A DNA stretch of 64,000 nucleotides from Chitinophagaceae bacterium (GCA_016713965.1 JADJOC010000009.1:1178001-1242000); one strand, 5' to 3'. Counted from the first letter of the stretch, positions 48,338-57,624 are shown. Program-made: numbers and translations. Notes: generated by a model not told the origin, from the sequence alone.

Positions 48338-48368
48338 AATCTACTTTCAAGCAATTAATTAGCAAAAT

Positions 48369-48387
48369 AGGGCGCCGTTGGCGCCCT
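48369..48387. repeat. GC-rich perfect hairpin upstream of the SemiSWEET gene
   Basis: AGGGCGCC (48369-48376) and GGCGCCCT (48380-48387) pair perfectly around GTT. It stands out in the AT-rich 305-base gap 48338-48642, about 30 bases upstream of the SemiSWEET start. A T-run is not adjacent, so it is more likely a structured leader or small repeat than a terminator. The rest of the gap shows nothing I can name. Confidence 0.5.
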
Positions 48388-48642
48388 CTGTACATCCCCA
48401 TTAATAAAAAATAATTCCTGTAACCTTTGAAAATTAGAAAACAACTTTCATACCATTATTATTTTAATAATAAAGTCTGTTACAACCAGTTTTTGAGGTG
48501 AATGATTTGCCCAAATAACTCACAGTGTAGATTTCTTTTCACGATAAATATTTTCTTTATACTGTGAATTACTGGCATAGCATTAGAATTATTAATAGTA
48601 TATAATGAACGAATAAATTACTAAGCTATAAACTTATAGTAT

Positions 48643-48810
48643 ATGAAAGCAAATCCTCAAAGCATGCAGCTATTACAAAAAAAAATGCAGCAAAGACCAG
48701 AAATACGTGACAACCTGGATAGCCGTAAAAATGAAGAACGATCTGGTAAAGGCAATGATATAACACACAATAGAAAAGAAAAACATAGTGCTAAAACAAA
48801 AAGCAAGTAA
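48643..48810 (+). CDS. Small basic hydrophilic protein
   Basis: 55 residues, MKANPQSMQLLQKKMQQRPE then ending KEKHSAKTKSK. Almost no hydrophobic residues after the first fifteen, many Lys, Arg and Asn, probably disordered. No family recognised. It is the first of three short open frames in a row (48643, 48887, 49117) on the same strand, all with ATG starts and codon use like their neighbours. I accept it because of this company; a lone call would be weak. Confidence 0.45.
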   Translation: MKANPQSMQLLQKKMQQRPEIRDNLDSRKNEERSGKGNDITHNRKEKHSAKTKSK

Positions 48811-48886
48811 AACCCGACTATAAAACACCCTGTGTTAGTGTCCTAAAACACGAACACTTTTTATTTTTTATCTTAAAATTAATACT

Positions 48887-49090
48887 ATGGATGATAAACG
48901 ACAGCCACAAAATGCTGAAAATAAAGAGCAAAATGAACAGGCTACTAAAAAGAAAATTGATGGAAATAACAAGCATGAACCGCCAATAGATAATACTGTT
49001 ACCAACAGCATTAAAAACACAGCTTTAAATGAAACCGGGCTTAACCAGGCACAAACAGAAGATAATGACCTGGAGCCAGGAACTCATTAA
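48887..49090 (+). CDS. Small hydrophilic disordered protein
   Basis: 67 residues, rich in Asn, Gln, Lys and Glu (KRQPQNAENKEQNEQATKKK), closing DNDLEPGTH. There is no signal peptide, membrane segment or cysteine. Its low-complexity, charged, proline-poor make-up is like stress-linked hydrophilins, but this is only resemblance. It lies between two other microprotein frames and upstream of the 49301 gene. Confidence 0.5.
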   Translation: MDDKRQPQNAENKEQNEQATKKKIDGNNKHEPPIDNTVTNSIKNTALNETGLNQAQTEDNDLEPGTH

Positions 49091-49116
49091 CTATTATAAT
49101 TTTTTAATTAATTTTT

Positions 49117-49221
49117 ATGATAATTCCATTTATTGCATTAATAACAGTCATTATTATTGTAGTTGTATTTATAGGGAAAAATAGCAGTAGTAAAGAAAAA
49201 AATAATGGCAACAGACATTAA
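49117..49221 (+). CDS. Single-pass membrane microprotein
   Basis: 34 residues: a hydrophobic segment MIIPFIALITVIIIVVVFIG followed by a short basic tail (KNSSSKEKNNGNRH). It is too short for most gene finders. The sharp split between membrane helix and charged tail, ATG start and position 26 bases after the preceding small gene support a real product, perhaps a regulator of a membrane protein. No family known to me. Confidence 0.4.
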   Translation: MIIPFIALITVIIIVVVFIGKNSSSKEKNNGNRH

Positions 49222-49300
49222 TTAAGTTAACCATATTTTATTAAGCAGCTATTGCTTTTATCCTATCTTTTATTTAAATTAACAGTAAAATTACTGTGAT

Positions 49301-50017
49301 ATGAAAACATTATCAGAAACTTGGTTTGCAGACGGATATATAGATTTTGAATTAAAAAAGTATACCCTATTGGCTTACCTCCAGGAAATCAATAAATATT
49401 TCAACGAGAATAAATTATATCCACAACTGGCAGACATTATTTTTCACTACAATAACCTGGTAGCTTTCAGGGAAAATAAAAAATATTTGCAGGAACAATT
49501 TCCTAAAAAACTTACCGGCATACAATTACAAAAACTGGAACTTTTGTATGAACAAATGATTGAAGATGATGAGCTGATGGAAAAACTGGAAGAAATCACC
49601 AATTACTCTGCCGGTAAAATGAAAAGGACCATTAGCAGCGGCACAGAAATATATGAATTTGTAGAAGAAAAACTTACCATTTTTCCAATAGGGCTTTTGC
49701 CACTTGATACCAATGAAGGTTATTTTTTTTTAAACGGTGGTAATATTAATGAAACCTCCGTATACCAGTACCGGTTAAGCATATTCGAAAAACACGATGA
49801 AAAATACCGCGGCATAAAAACAAGCTTTGTAGACAGCTGGAGGCGTAATATGGTAAATACTTACGAAAGTATTAAAACAGAACTTATTAAAAATAAAACA
49901 GACCTGCCTAACCCTGCCGTGTATTCGATAGAAACCCCTTTGCTATACCCCGTAGAAGAAACTTTATTGCCTATTGCCAAACGTAGCCTGGTAAGATATA
50001 TTACCATTAATACATAA
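49301..50017 (+). CDS. Conserved hypothetical protein
   Basis: 238 residues without signal peptide. The N-terminal half is helical (TWFADGYIDFELKKYTLLAY, then LQKLELLYEQMIEDDELMEK), the C-terminal half has more strands (FFLNGGNINETSVYQYRLSI, ending TLLPIAKRSLVRYIT). It looks like a cytoplasmic protein of a Bacteroidota-only family. I do not know its function and see no catalytic motif. It follows the three microprotein genes with 80 bases between. Confidence 0.6.
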   Translation: MKTLSETWFADGYIDFELKKYTLLAYLQEINKYFNENKLYPQLADIIFHYNNLVAFRENKKYLQEQFPKKLTGIQLQKLELLYEQMIEDDELMEKLEEITNYSAGKMKRTISSGTEIYEFVEEKLTIFPIGLLPLDTNEGYFFLNGGNINETSVYQYRLSIFEKHDEKYRGIKTSFVDSWRRNMVNTYESIKTELIKNKTDLPNPAVYSIETPLLYPVEETLLPIAKRSLVRYITINT

Positions 50018-50110
50018 AATATTTAATCAGACTTTCATCAACATTCATTACCTACTACTTCGCTATAAGACTTCGGCGCTTTTCCAGTTGTCCATCAAAG
50101 CATATAACTG

Positions 50111-50458
50111 TCAAAGTTCAAATGATAACTGCTGATCATGCCCTGTTTCTGGAATAAGCCGGATAAAGTTATCATATCCTTCCTCATTATCATGGTTGCT
50201 GTATGCACCATAAGCGTCAATACTATATCCTATAAGCCCGTCATTGGCTTTAATTAAATATAGTATGCTTGTATCGCTGGGATCGCTCATTCCTTCAAAC
50301 CTGTAAACTTTTATTATTTCAAGTTCATCAGGCTGGTATACTTTTCCTTTACCAGCACTAAAACCTTCTTTCGTCCAACGCATTTCTGTATCCAAGCCTT
50401 TTAATCGCAGTTTTTCCATAACTTCTGAAAGTGTGGTCATTGGATGTGGCATTTGCAT
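50111..50458 (-). CDS. Small conserved protein of the 'phosphoribosylpyrophosphate synthetase' name family (misnomer)
   Basis: 115 residues. The pattern TTLSEVMEKLRLKGLDTEMR, then EIIKVYRFEGMSDPSDTSIL and YLIKANDGLIGYSIDAYGAY matches a short family of about 100 residues found in most Bacteroidota and often labelled as PRPP synthetase in databases. It has none of the PRPP synthetase motifs and is a third of its length, so that name should not be used. The YRFEGMSDP block is its best marker. Function unknown. Confidence 0.75.
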   Translation of the reverse strand: MQMPHPMTTLSEVMEKLRLKGLDTEMRWTKEGFSAGKGKVYQPDELEIIKVYRFEGMSDPSDTSILYLIKANDGLIGYSIDAYGAYSNHDNEEGYDNFIRLIPETGHDQQLSFEL

Positions 50459-50680
50459 AGTTATAAGTTTATAAATGTGTGGTAATGTATTAATAATTTC
50501 TTACAAAATTGTAGCAAATTATTTTAAATATACTTACAAATAAATATTTAAGACAATCAGATTTCATAATCCTGGAAAGTCATAACATTACTGAATAAAA
50601 ACATATTTACTGCTTCCTAAAGCACCAAACTTTTTCAGTTAAAATTGGTTTACACATAAAAAATATACGAATATTGTTGT

Positions 50681-51337
50681 ATGAACAAGCCACTTATAAT
50701 TTATTGCTATGATGCCTACTGTGGGTGGTGCTATGGGTTTAGTCCCATAATAAAAAAAATTGCAAAAGATTTTGAAGAACAATGTGAAATAGAGGTATTA
50801 AGCGGTGGTATGATGATTGAGGGGCAGGTAATGCCTATTGAAAAAATAGCTTCCTTTATTAGTGGTTCTTACAAACGGGTGGAAGAACTAACCGGCATAC
50901 AATTTGGCCAGGATTTTTTATGGCATATAAATAACCCGGATAAAAGCGATTGGGTAATGAATTCTGAAAAACCGGGCATTGCCTTATGCATATTTAAAGA
51001 ATATTATCCCGAAAAACAGGTAGAATTTGCTTTTGATTTGCAACATTCCCTAAATAAAGAGGGAAGAGACCTGGATGATGATGAAGCTTACCGACACTTA
51101 TTGAAAAAATATATGATTGATGCAATTGATTTTTATGCAAAACTCAAAAGCAATAGGTATAAAGAAAAAGCTTATTATGAATTTGCTTTATGTAAACAAT
51201 TGCAGGTTACTTCATTTCCCCAGGTATTATTACAGGTAAATGAAACAAAATTTTATTTATTAGCCAAAGGTTTTACTGCCTATGATGAATTAAAAGAACG
51301 TATTAAAAATATATTAGCAGAGATTAAATACAAGTAA
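50681..51337 (+). CDS. FrnE-like DsbA-family protein
   Basis: 218 residues. The thioredoxin-fold motif CGWC is at residues 14-17, after IIYCYDAY. Next come VLSGGMMIEGQVMPIEKIAS and a helical insert, with the cis-proline loop VTSFPQVLLQV near the end. It lacks a signal peptide, so it is cytoplasmic, as are FrnE-type proteins (DsbA family without export), some of which act in oxidative or metal stress. The DUF1579 lipoprotein gene follows 75 bases later. Confidence 0.85.
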   Translation: MNKPLIIYCYDAYCGWCYGFSPIIKKIAKDFEEQCEIEVLSGGMMIEGQVMPIEKIASFISGSYKRVEELTGIQFGQDFLWHINNPDKSDWVMNSEKPGIALCIFKEYYPEKQVEFAFDLQHSLNKEGRDLDDDEAYRHLLKKYMIDAIDFYAKLKSNRYKEKAYYEFALCKQLQVTSFPQVLLQVNETKFYLLAKGFTAYDELKERIKNILAEIKYK

Positions 51338-51412
51338 ATAGTAAAAATACGAGAGTTGTTATTTTTTCATCCCCCATTATTTATTATTTGTATTTTGCAA
51401 AAAAAATTACTC

Positions 51413-52132
51413 ATGAAAAAGATTATTTTAGCATTTTGCACATCAACAATGTTTCTTTTTGCCTGTAATAGTGGCGGAGAAAACTCTACTACTGTTAAAG
51501 ACTCATCTGCTACCAGTACTACTACTGTTGAAAAAACTACTACTCCGGCTACAGCAGAACCGGAAAAAAAGGATACTTCACCTGCAGCGTCTACCCCTAT
51601 GACATTGCCAGATTCTGCTACGATGATGAAAAACATGGAGGCATATATGACTGTTGGTGATGTTCATAAAATGATGGCATCCTGGAATGGTAACTGGAAT
51701 GCAGAAGTAATAGGATGGAACCCTTTTAAACCTGACGCACCTGCAGATACAAATAAAGCTACCACTACTAATAAAATGGTATTGGGCGGAAGGTATCAAA
51801 TGTCTACCACAACCGGCAAGATGATGGGAATGCCATTTGAAGGAATAAGCACACTTGCATTTGATAATTCAAAAAAGACTTTCATTAGTACCTGGATAGA
51901 TAACATGGGCACCGGAATGATGAAACTGGAAGGTCCGTGGGATGAAGCCACTAAGTCAATGACGCTTAAAGGCAAATGTGTAAATGCATCTATGGGAGAT
52001 GGAAAAGAAACAGATATCCGTGAAAAATTTACCATAGTGGATGATAATACCCAACTAATGGAAATGTACGGTACCGGCCCCGACGGGAAAGAAATGAAGA
52101 TGATGCAGATAAATTTTACCCGTAAAAAATAA
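51413..52132 (+). CDS. DUF1579-like lipoprotein
   Basis: 239 residues from the ATG at 51413; an upstream frame start adds 19 residues. Signal peptide and lipobox: MKKIILAFCTSTMFLFAC. A Thr/Ser-rich linker (residues 20-60) is followed by a calycin-like body: MMASWNGNWNAEVIGWNPFK, NKMVLGGRYQMSTTTGKMMG, KTFISTWIDNMGTGMMKLEG and a closing MQINFTRKK. The GRY and FISTWIDN strands are typical of DUF1579. Function unknown. A clean terminator follows. Confidence 0.85.
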   Translation: MKKIILAFCTSTMFLFACNSGGENSTTVKDSSATSTTTVEKTTTPATAEPEKKDTSPAASTPMTLPDSATMMKNMEAYMTVGDVHKMMASWNGNWNAEVIGWNPFKPDAPADTNKATTTNKMVLGGRYQMSTTTGKMMGMPFEGISTLAFDNSKKTFISTWIDNMGTGMMKLEGPWDEATKSMTLKGKCVNASMGDGKETDIREKFTIVDDNTQLMEMYGTGPDGKEMKMMQINFTRKK

Positions 52133-52137
52133 TCTTT

Positions 52138-52170
52138 AAAACCCCTGGAATTCAGGGGTTTTATTTTTTT
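52138..52170 (+). terminator. Rho-independent terminator after the DUF1579 gene
   Basis: AAAACCCCTG (52138-52147) pairs with CAGGGGTTTT (52153-52162) around GAATT, followed by ATTTTTTT. The T-run overlaps the 3' end of the convergent DUF1801 gene. Confidence 0.85.
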
Positions 52171-52634
52171 AAAACCTTCTCATAGCAGGCTATCCATTGT
52201 TGTGGAGTTACTTTGGCAGCCAGGTCTCCTATTAATGAAAAAGGGATATCTGCAGTTTTTTTAAACCTAATACAGCTTTTCCCCATATCCAATTTTACTT
52301 TAGCCTGGTTATTGTATGCTTCGATAAACCATTTCAATAATGCTGTATCCGCATATAAACCCATATGATATACAGCTATATGGCTTTTTTGTGAAGCAAT
52401 ATTTATAAAAGGTAAAGGTTGTGCAGGGTTACAATGATAGCCATCGGGATATAAAATATGCGGCACTACATAACCAATCATGCCATAATTCATCACTTCC
52501 TGGAAACCTTTTGGAAGATTTTTTTTAATTTCTTTTCGAAGTTGGGTTATTGCAGACTGCCGCTCTTCGGGCAATTGGCTGATATATTCTTCTACAGAAA
52601 TGGCTTGGGATTGCATAATCAATGTTTTATCCAT
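52161..52634 (-). CDS. DUF1801-domain protein
   Basis: 157 residues. It opens with the usual helix ISVEEYISQLPEERQSAITQ, then FQEVMNYGMIGYVVPHILYP (the M-x-Y-G-M-I-G-Y block), FINIASQKSHIAVYHMGLYA and GKSCIRFKKTADIPFSLIGD. This is the DUF1801/YdhG fold, small cytoplasmic proteins of unknown substrate. It converges on the DUF1579 gene; its last bases share the terminator T-run. Confidence 0.85.
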   Translation of the reverse strand: MDKTLIMQSQAISVEEYISQLPEERQSAITQLRKEIKKNLPKGFQEVMNYGMIGYVVPHILYPDGYHCNPAQPLPFINIASQKSHIAVYHMGLYADTALLKWFIEAYNNQAKVKLDMGKSCIRFKKTADIPFSLIGDLAAKVTPQQWIACYEKVLKK

Positions 52635-52700
52635 GAAAGATAATTTTTTTTATTTATGTAAAAAAAATTGCTGTTGCATCATAATGAAAATAAATATTTA

Positions 52701-53345
52701 ATGAAACGTTTGATACTTGTAATAGCCGTTGCTACACTTTTCTCTTGTAATAATAATGAGAATAAAACACCTGCCACCAACATTAAGGATTCTGTGGTTA
52801 CAAAAAAAACTAACACAGATGATAATCCTACGCAAGAAAAAATATTAGAGAATGAATTTAAAAACTTTATTACTGTACTCACTTCAAAAGATAAAGATAA
52901 AATAAAGCAGTTGTTCAAATTTCCTGTAGCAGATTCTATCCTTAACATTTATCTGGATTATGCACACACAATAAGTGACGCTAAGGGAGTAATTACTGAA
53001 GAAGCATTTTTAAAGAATTTTGATAAAGTTTGTAAGTTTTGGATGGTTGATGAATTTGCCAGTTCTTTTAAAGCTATGCAACTAGACAGCTTAAGCCAGG
53101 GTAAAGAAATATTTTATGAAGAACCTTCTGATAAGATACAACCTTGCTATAAGCATTGTTCTTTAATTTTTAAAAACGACATCCTACATTTTACATATGG
53201 TATTAATAGAAATCCCAATTTTAATAATAAAGTAAAGCCAGGTAACGGTGAGGATGAAAATGTATGTGATGAAACCTCCATAATATGGGAATTTAAATTT
53301 GACGGCAAAAAGTTAGTTTTTATACGCCAGCTTGCTGCAGGATAA
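52701..53345 (+). CDS. Hypothetical lipoprotein
   Basis: 214 residues from the ATG at 52701. Signal peptide with lipobox MKRLILVIAVATLFSC, then an Asn-rich linker. The mature protein starts with a helical region NEFKNFITVLTSKDKDKIKQ and continues LFKFPVADSILNIYLDY. The last part has strands (LIFKNDILHFTYGINRNPNF and SIIWEFKFDGKKLVFIRQLA). The overall shape is like lipoproteins with an NTF2-like fold, but I do not assign a family. Confidence 0.65.
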   Translation: MKRLILVIAVATLFSCNNNENKTPATNIKDSVVTKKTNTDDNPTQEKILENEFKNFITVLTSKDKDKIKQLFKFPVADSILNIYLDYAHTISDAKGVITEEAFLKNFDKVCKFWMVDEFASSFKAMQLDSLSQGKEIFYEEPSDKIQPCYKHCSLIFKNDILHFTYGINRNPNFNNKVKPGNGEDENVCDETSIIWEFKFDGKKLVFIRQLAAG

Positions 53346-53515
53346 TTATTTTTTATGTAAAAACTTTTTCATTGCATCTTAAATAAAATTTTACAAGTAT
53401 GACAAGTATTATTTCTCAGATATGCCCGGCATTTGAAATGATTTTAAAAATTATAGCTCATTTTTTTAGCTGATAATAAAAAAAATTAATAATGTAGGTT
53501 CATGTTTATGGTTTT

Positions 53516-53547
53516 AATAATGCCTTACAAATTTGTAAGGCATTATT
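53516..53547. repeat. Perfect 32-base palindrome in the 328-base gap before the DUF5606 gene
   Basis: AATAATGCCTTACAAA and its exact complement TTTGTAAGGCATTATT meet without a loop. It could be an operator, a cruciform or a terminator for the lipoprotein gene 170 bases upstream; no T-run follows directly. A TATCTTTG promoter box lies at 53644-53651, before the next gene. Otherwise the gap 53346-53673 is empty. Confidence 0.6.
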
Positions 53548-53673
53548 CATAAAGTTAATTAACTAACTATATGAATGTGTATATATCATTCAAAAAAATT
53601 ATAAATTATTTTGCTTTTAATAGCCTGTATTGAGTACAGTAGATTATCTTTGCTGCCGAATAAATAATTACTT

Positions 53674-54168
53674 ATGGATTACAACAAGCTTATTTCTGTA
53701 ACTGGTTTAAGTGGCTTATATGAGTTAGTATCTTCTAAAGCAGATGGCGGTATTGTTCGCTCTTTGGAAGATAAAAGCACTAAATTTGTGAGCAACCGTA
53801 TTCACAGTTTTTCACATTTGGAAACTATTGAAGTTTTCACAAAAAAGGATAATGTAAACCTTACAGAGGTTTTTACTTCAATGAAAAATAGCAGTGAAGT
53901 ATTACCATCTGATAAAGATGCTGCTGCAATAAAGAAATATTTTGAGAAAGTATATCCTGAAATGGATTTTGAAAGAGTGTATGCAAGCGACATGAAAAAG
54001 ATGGTGAAATGGTATGCATCTTTAGTAGCCAATAATGTAGATATTAAATTATCGGATATGCCTGAGCAAGATACCGCTGCACCAGCTATAGACACACCGG
54101 TTACAAAAGCAAAACCAACTACTAATGTAAAAGCTGCCTCTAATAAAAACGTTCCGGCAAAAAAATAA
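53674..54168 (+). CDS. DUF5606-domain protein
   Basis: 164 residues. MDYNKLISVTGLSGLYELVS, then GGIVRSLEDKSTKFVSNRIH and LETIEVFTKKDNVNLTEVFT are the markers of this Bacteroidota family, followed by a helical KKYFEKVYPEMDFERVYASD and an Ala/Lys-rich tail (residues 130-164). It is cytoplasmic and of unknown role, but kept through most of the phylum. It is a single gene with its own promoter box (TATCTTTG) and terminator. Confidence 0.88.
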   Translation: MDYNKLISVTGLSGLYELVSSKADGGIVRSLEDKSTKFVSNRIHSFSHLETIEVFTKKDNVNLTEVFTSMKNSSEVLPSDKDAAAIKKYFEKVYPEMDFERVYASDMKKMVKWYASLVANNVDIKLSDMPEQDTAAPAIDTPVTKAKPTTNVKAASNKNVPAKK

Positions 54169-54214
54169 ATTCGCCCCGGAAAATGGCGTAATATTTTAAG
54201 CTAGCTAATAAAAT

Positions 54215-54250
54215 AAAAGCAGTATACTTAATAAGTAAGGCTGCTTTTTT
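54215..54250 (+). terminator. Rho-independent terminator after the DUF5606 gene
   Basis: AAAAGCAG (54215-54222) pairs with CTGCTTTT (54241-54248), with an inner TACTTA/TAAGTA stem, and ends in TTTTTT. Confidence 0.85.
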
Positions 54251-54348
54251 ATTTAGTGCAACCATAAACTTACTATTGTTACATATCCTACATGCAATAA
54301 AAATTATTAAAATTACTATTCAATATACCTGATAAATTTATTTTTAAA

Positions 54349-56063
54349 ATGCTATATAACGCAGATATACAAAAATACCAAGACACTTTATTCCACAAGA
54401 CTTTATAATTACCGACTGGCAGAGCCTGCAGCCATATTTTGAAAATTTATTGCAAAGAAATATTAATACCAAAGAAGAGTTAGAACAATGGCTTCGGGAA
54501 CAAAACGAACTGGAAGCTGTAATAAATGAGGATGCCTGCTGGCGCCAGATAAAGATGACATGTGATACAGAAAATAAAGCACTGGAAGAAGCTTTTAATT
54601 TTTATTGTATTGAACTGCAGCCCAATATCCAGCCTTACGCAGATGCTTTAAACAAAAAATTGATTAATCATCCTTTATTGAAGGCGTTGGATGCTGATAC
54701 ATATTTTACTTACTTAAGAACTGTACGTAAAAGCATCGACCTTTTTAGGCAAGAAAATATTCCTTTGCAGGCCGAACTGGCGGTATTACAACAACAATAT
54801 GGTATGATTACCGGTAAAATGACAGTTGATATTAACGGTAAAGAATATACGCTACAGCAGGCTGCAAAATTCCTGGAAAACAAAGACAGGAAAATCCGGG
54901 AAGAAGCTTATCATAAAATTCAGCAAAGAAGGTTACAGGATAAAGAAGCGCTTGACAACTTATACAATCAATTGATAGAAAAAAGGAACCAGGAGGCTAT
55001 CAATGCCGGCTTTACTAATTATAGAGATTACCGGTTTAAAGAATTAGGCCGTTTTGATTATAGTAAAGAAGACTGTTATGCATTTCATGAAGCAGTAAAA
55101 CAATATGTATTACCCATTGTAAATATCATTTATCAAAAGAAAAAAGAAAAATTAGGCGTAAGTGTTTTAAGGCCTTGGGATTTGGAGGCAGAACCAGTGG
55201 GTGTAGAACCTTTGCGCCCCTTTACTGACAGCAAAGAACTAGTTGATAAAACTATACAATGCTTTACAAAACTTCGCCCGTTTTTTGGCGAATGTCTAAA
55301 AAAAATGGAGGAGTTAAAACATTTTGACCTGGAAAGCCGGAAAGGTAAAGCCCCGGGAGGATATAATTGTCCGCTTGCAGAAAGCGGTGCCCCGTTTATT
55401 TTTATGAATGCTGCCGGCCAGATGAGCGATGTAACCACTATGGTTCATGAAGGCGGGCATGCCGTTCATTCTTTCCTGGCACATCCTTTGTCCTTAAACG
55501 GCTTTAAAGAATACCCGATGGAAATTGCGGAAGTAGCCAGCATGGCTATGGAATTATTCAGCATGGAGGAATGGAAAATCTTTTTTAATAACCCTGAAGA
55601 TTTACATAGGGCAAAAGAACATCAACTCGAAAGGGTAATCACCATTTTTCCATGGATTGCAATAATAGATAAATTCCAACATTGGATATACGAACATCCT
55701 ATACATACTAATGACGAGCGTACACAACAATGGATGGCTATACTAAATGAATTTAAAGATGATGTGACAGATTATAGCGGATTAGAAGGGTACCGGAGCA
55801 ATGCATGGCAAAGGCAGTTGCATTTGTTTGAAGTGCCTTTTTATTATATTGAATATGGTATTGCGCAATTAGGGGCTGTTGGTATGTGGATGCAGTTTAA
55901 GAATGATAAAGAAAAAGCTTTGGATAACTATTGCAATGCATTAAGTTTGGGAGGTACAAAAACTTTACCTGATCTTTATCAGGCTGCCGGTTTATCATTT
56001 GATTTTTCACCTGGCCGTATTAAAGTGTTAATGGATTTTGTAAAAGGTGAAATTGATAAATAA
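54349..56063 (+). CDS. M3-family oligoendopeptidase (frame break near the start)
   Basis: The open frame from 54450 gives 537 residues, but coding character extends upstream (IPRHFIPQDFIITDWQSLQP). Adding one A to the run at 54371-54375 links this to the ATG at 54349. The zinc site is MVHEGGHAVHSFLAHPL (HExxH, here HEGGH) with the third ligand in EYPMEIAEVASMAMEL. YNCPLAESGAPFIFMNAAGQ, GLEGYRSNAWQRQLHLFEVP and FYYIEYGIAQLGAVGMWMQF are typical of the PepF/M3B branch. The enzyme cuts short peptides in the cytoplasm. Confidence 0.92.
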
Positions 56064-56100
56064 ATTTTAAAACCAAAACGTGAAAAAAATATTTTTGCTT

Positions 56101-56477
56101 ACATTTTTATCTGTTAGTCTGGTACAGGTTTAAATTAAAATCGACAACGGTAAAATTTAAATCTAAAAAATAAAGCGTTTAACTGCACTAAATGTAAGTT
56201 CAACCTGTCCTTTATTGAATATTGATTTTATACCGAAAAGAAGAAAGAATATAATTTATGCAAAAATTCCTGCATGAACCCAGACTCTGTAATGATTGAT
56301 ATTACAGGTATTGATAACAAAGGAAATACCGGGCATTTTACAAAACCTTTGAGCCAGTTTACATCCAAATACACTAAGTCTGGCTGTGGAATAACAGGCA
56401 AAAAAGTAGTACGAAAAATTTTAGGCATTTTTAAGTTAAGAGAACGCAATATTTATAAAAAATATATTATAGAATGA
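56101..56477 (+). pseudogene. Remnant of a small secreted protein gene
   Basis: A GTG at 56101 opens a signal-peptide-like segment (VKKIFLLTFLSVSLVQV) that ends in a stop after 17 residues. Other frames carry KCKFNLSFIEY and, from about 56240, a Cys-containing stretch joined to the 67-residue frame 56274-56477 (MNPDSVMIDITGIDNKGNTG). Together they look like one gene of about 120 codons cut by several changes, though they could be chance frames. No family recognised. Confidence 0.3.
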
Positions 56478-56497
56478 ATAATAAAATCTACAACGAA

Positions 56498-56926
56498 TTA
56501 GTCTTCTAAGATTTTTAAAAATTTTTCTGAAGCAATTACCGGTAAAATATCTATATTAATATTTTTAAAATGTGTTTTATCATTAGAAATAAAATAATCC
56601 ATTTTATTATTTAATGCTATTTGATACAAAACAGCGTCTTCCAAGTCATTAATGTTATTTTTATATGCGTCCTTAAAAGATTTGTTATTACTGTTTAAAA
56701 TAGTAACCAGATTCAGCATTTCGCTAAAAATATTTTTTAATTTATTAGCAGGATAGTTTTTTTGTAAAAGATATGCAGCAGTATTAACAACTGTTTCACT
56801 TACAAAACCTTTAATTTTCCCTGATTCTATCACAGTAAATATTTTTTGCGCTATACTATGTTTTTCCCTGGATTGAACAAAAAAATCAATCAATATATTT
56901 GTATCCAAAAAAACTTTATAAATCAT
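56498..56926 (-). CDS. PIN-domain toxin (VapC-like ribonuclease)
   Basis: 142 residues. It begins MIYKVFLDTNILIDFFVQSR with the first catalytic aspartate; later acidic residues are in NDLEDAVLYQIALNNKMDYF (D/E-D-A motif) and FISNDKTHF, closing the PIN active site. It is the second gene of a pair with the RHH-like antitoxin, overlapping its 3' end by 11 bases. PIN toxins of this kind cut RNA, often tRNA, when the antitoxin is degraded. Confidence 0.88.
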   Translation of the reverse strand: MIYKVFLDTNILIDFFVQSREKHSIAQKIFTVIESGKIKGFVSETVVNTAAYLLQKNYPANKLKNIFSEMLNLVTILNSNNKSFKDAYKNNINDLEDAVLYQIALNNKMDYFISNDKTHFKNINIDILPVIASEKFLKILED

Positions 56927-57158
56927 ATTCTTCTTTTAAATATTTATCTCTTAATTTATCCAAACTATTAAATTTCTTTTCTTTAATAATACCTGCTGCT
57001 CTTTCTGAAAAGAGGTTTTTTTTAGATGGCTGTTTATTTAAAATTGCTTTAAACTGTTCTTCTACAATTTTAGATACAGACCTATTGTGTTTTTTAGCAA
57101 ATATTTTTATTTTATTTACTATTTCTTCTTCGACAGTAATATTTAATTTAATAAGCAT
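56916..57158 (-). CDS. Ribbon-helix-helix antitoxin (DUF6364-like)
   Basis: 80 residues from the ATG at 57158 (MLIKLNITVEEEIVNKIKIF); a longer frame adds 27 residues that overlap the Fur gene and look unreal. The opening strand followed by AKKHNRSVSKIVEEQFKAIL is a ribbon-helix-helix DNA-binding domain; the tail FNSLDKLRDKYLKEEYDL would bind and block the PIN toxin. The 11-base overlap with the toxin gene and the order antitoxin-toxin are standard for autoregulated pairs. Confidence 0.85.
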   Translation of the reverse strand: MLIKLNITVEEEIVNKIKIFAKKHNRSVSKIVEEQFKAILNKQPSKKNLFSERAAGIIKEKKFNSLDKLRDKYLKEEYDL

Positions 57159-57213
57159 TTTGATAATATTTATATTGCAAAAATACGTATAAATATAATT
57201 ATGCGCATAATTT

Positions 57214-57624
57214 TTACTTACACTCTCCACAAACACCATGCACTACCATTTCGGAACGATTTGAATTAAAATCTTTAGGTAATTTCACATTCGGCACAAT
57301 TACTTCATCAAGGCAAATGGTTTTATTGCATTGGTCACAAATAAAGTGTACATGGTTATCGTGGTGGTGGCCTGCCTCGCAATCATCTTTGCATAAAGCA
57401 TATAAAATTGAATTATCTGTAGTGGGAACATGATGCACAATTCCTTTATCAACAAAAGTTTGTAAGGTACGGTAAACGGTTACCCTGTCAAAAGCAGCAC
57501 CGGTATTTTTTTCGATATCAGCATGTGCCAATGCCCCGTCATTTTTTATAAATAAGTTCAATATTTTTACCCTGCCTTCTGTAATGCTTAAGCCATTCTT
57601 TTTTAAAATACCCGGAACATCCAT
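57214..57624 (-). CDS. Fur-family transcriptional regulator
   Basis: 136 residues. The winged-helix part reads GLSITEGRVKILNLFIKNDG and FDRVTVYRTLQTFVDKGIVH. The metal site HHHDNHVHFICDQCNKTICL and the C-terminal VHGVCGECK give two CxxC pairs for structural zinc. Fur, Zur and PerR branches cannot be told apart safely from this; the neighbouring SCO and MerC genes suggest metal homeostasis. It follows the SCO gene by nine bases on the same strand. Confidence 0.9.
   Translation of the reverse strand: MDVPGILKKNGLSITEGRVKILNLFIKNDGALAHADIEKNTGAAFDRVTVYRTLQTFVDKGIVHHVPTTDNSILYALCKDDCEAGHHHDNHVHFICDQCNKTICLDEVIVPNVKLPKDFNSNRSEMVVHGVCGECK

Noticed and set aside
50111..50458. Phosphoribosylpyrophosphate synthetase as the product.
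   Set aside because: The protein is about 115 residues and lacks all PRPP-synthetase motifs; the name is carried over from databases.
57159..57239. Longer antitoxin starting at 57239.
   Set aside because: The extension overlaps the 3' end of the Fur gene and has no ribbon-helix-helix character; MLIKLNITVEEE at 57158 is the normal opening.
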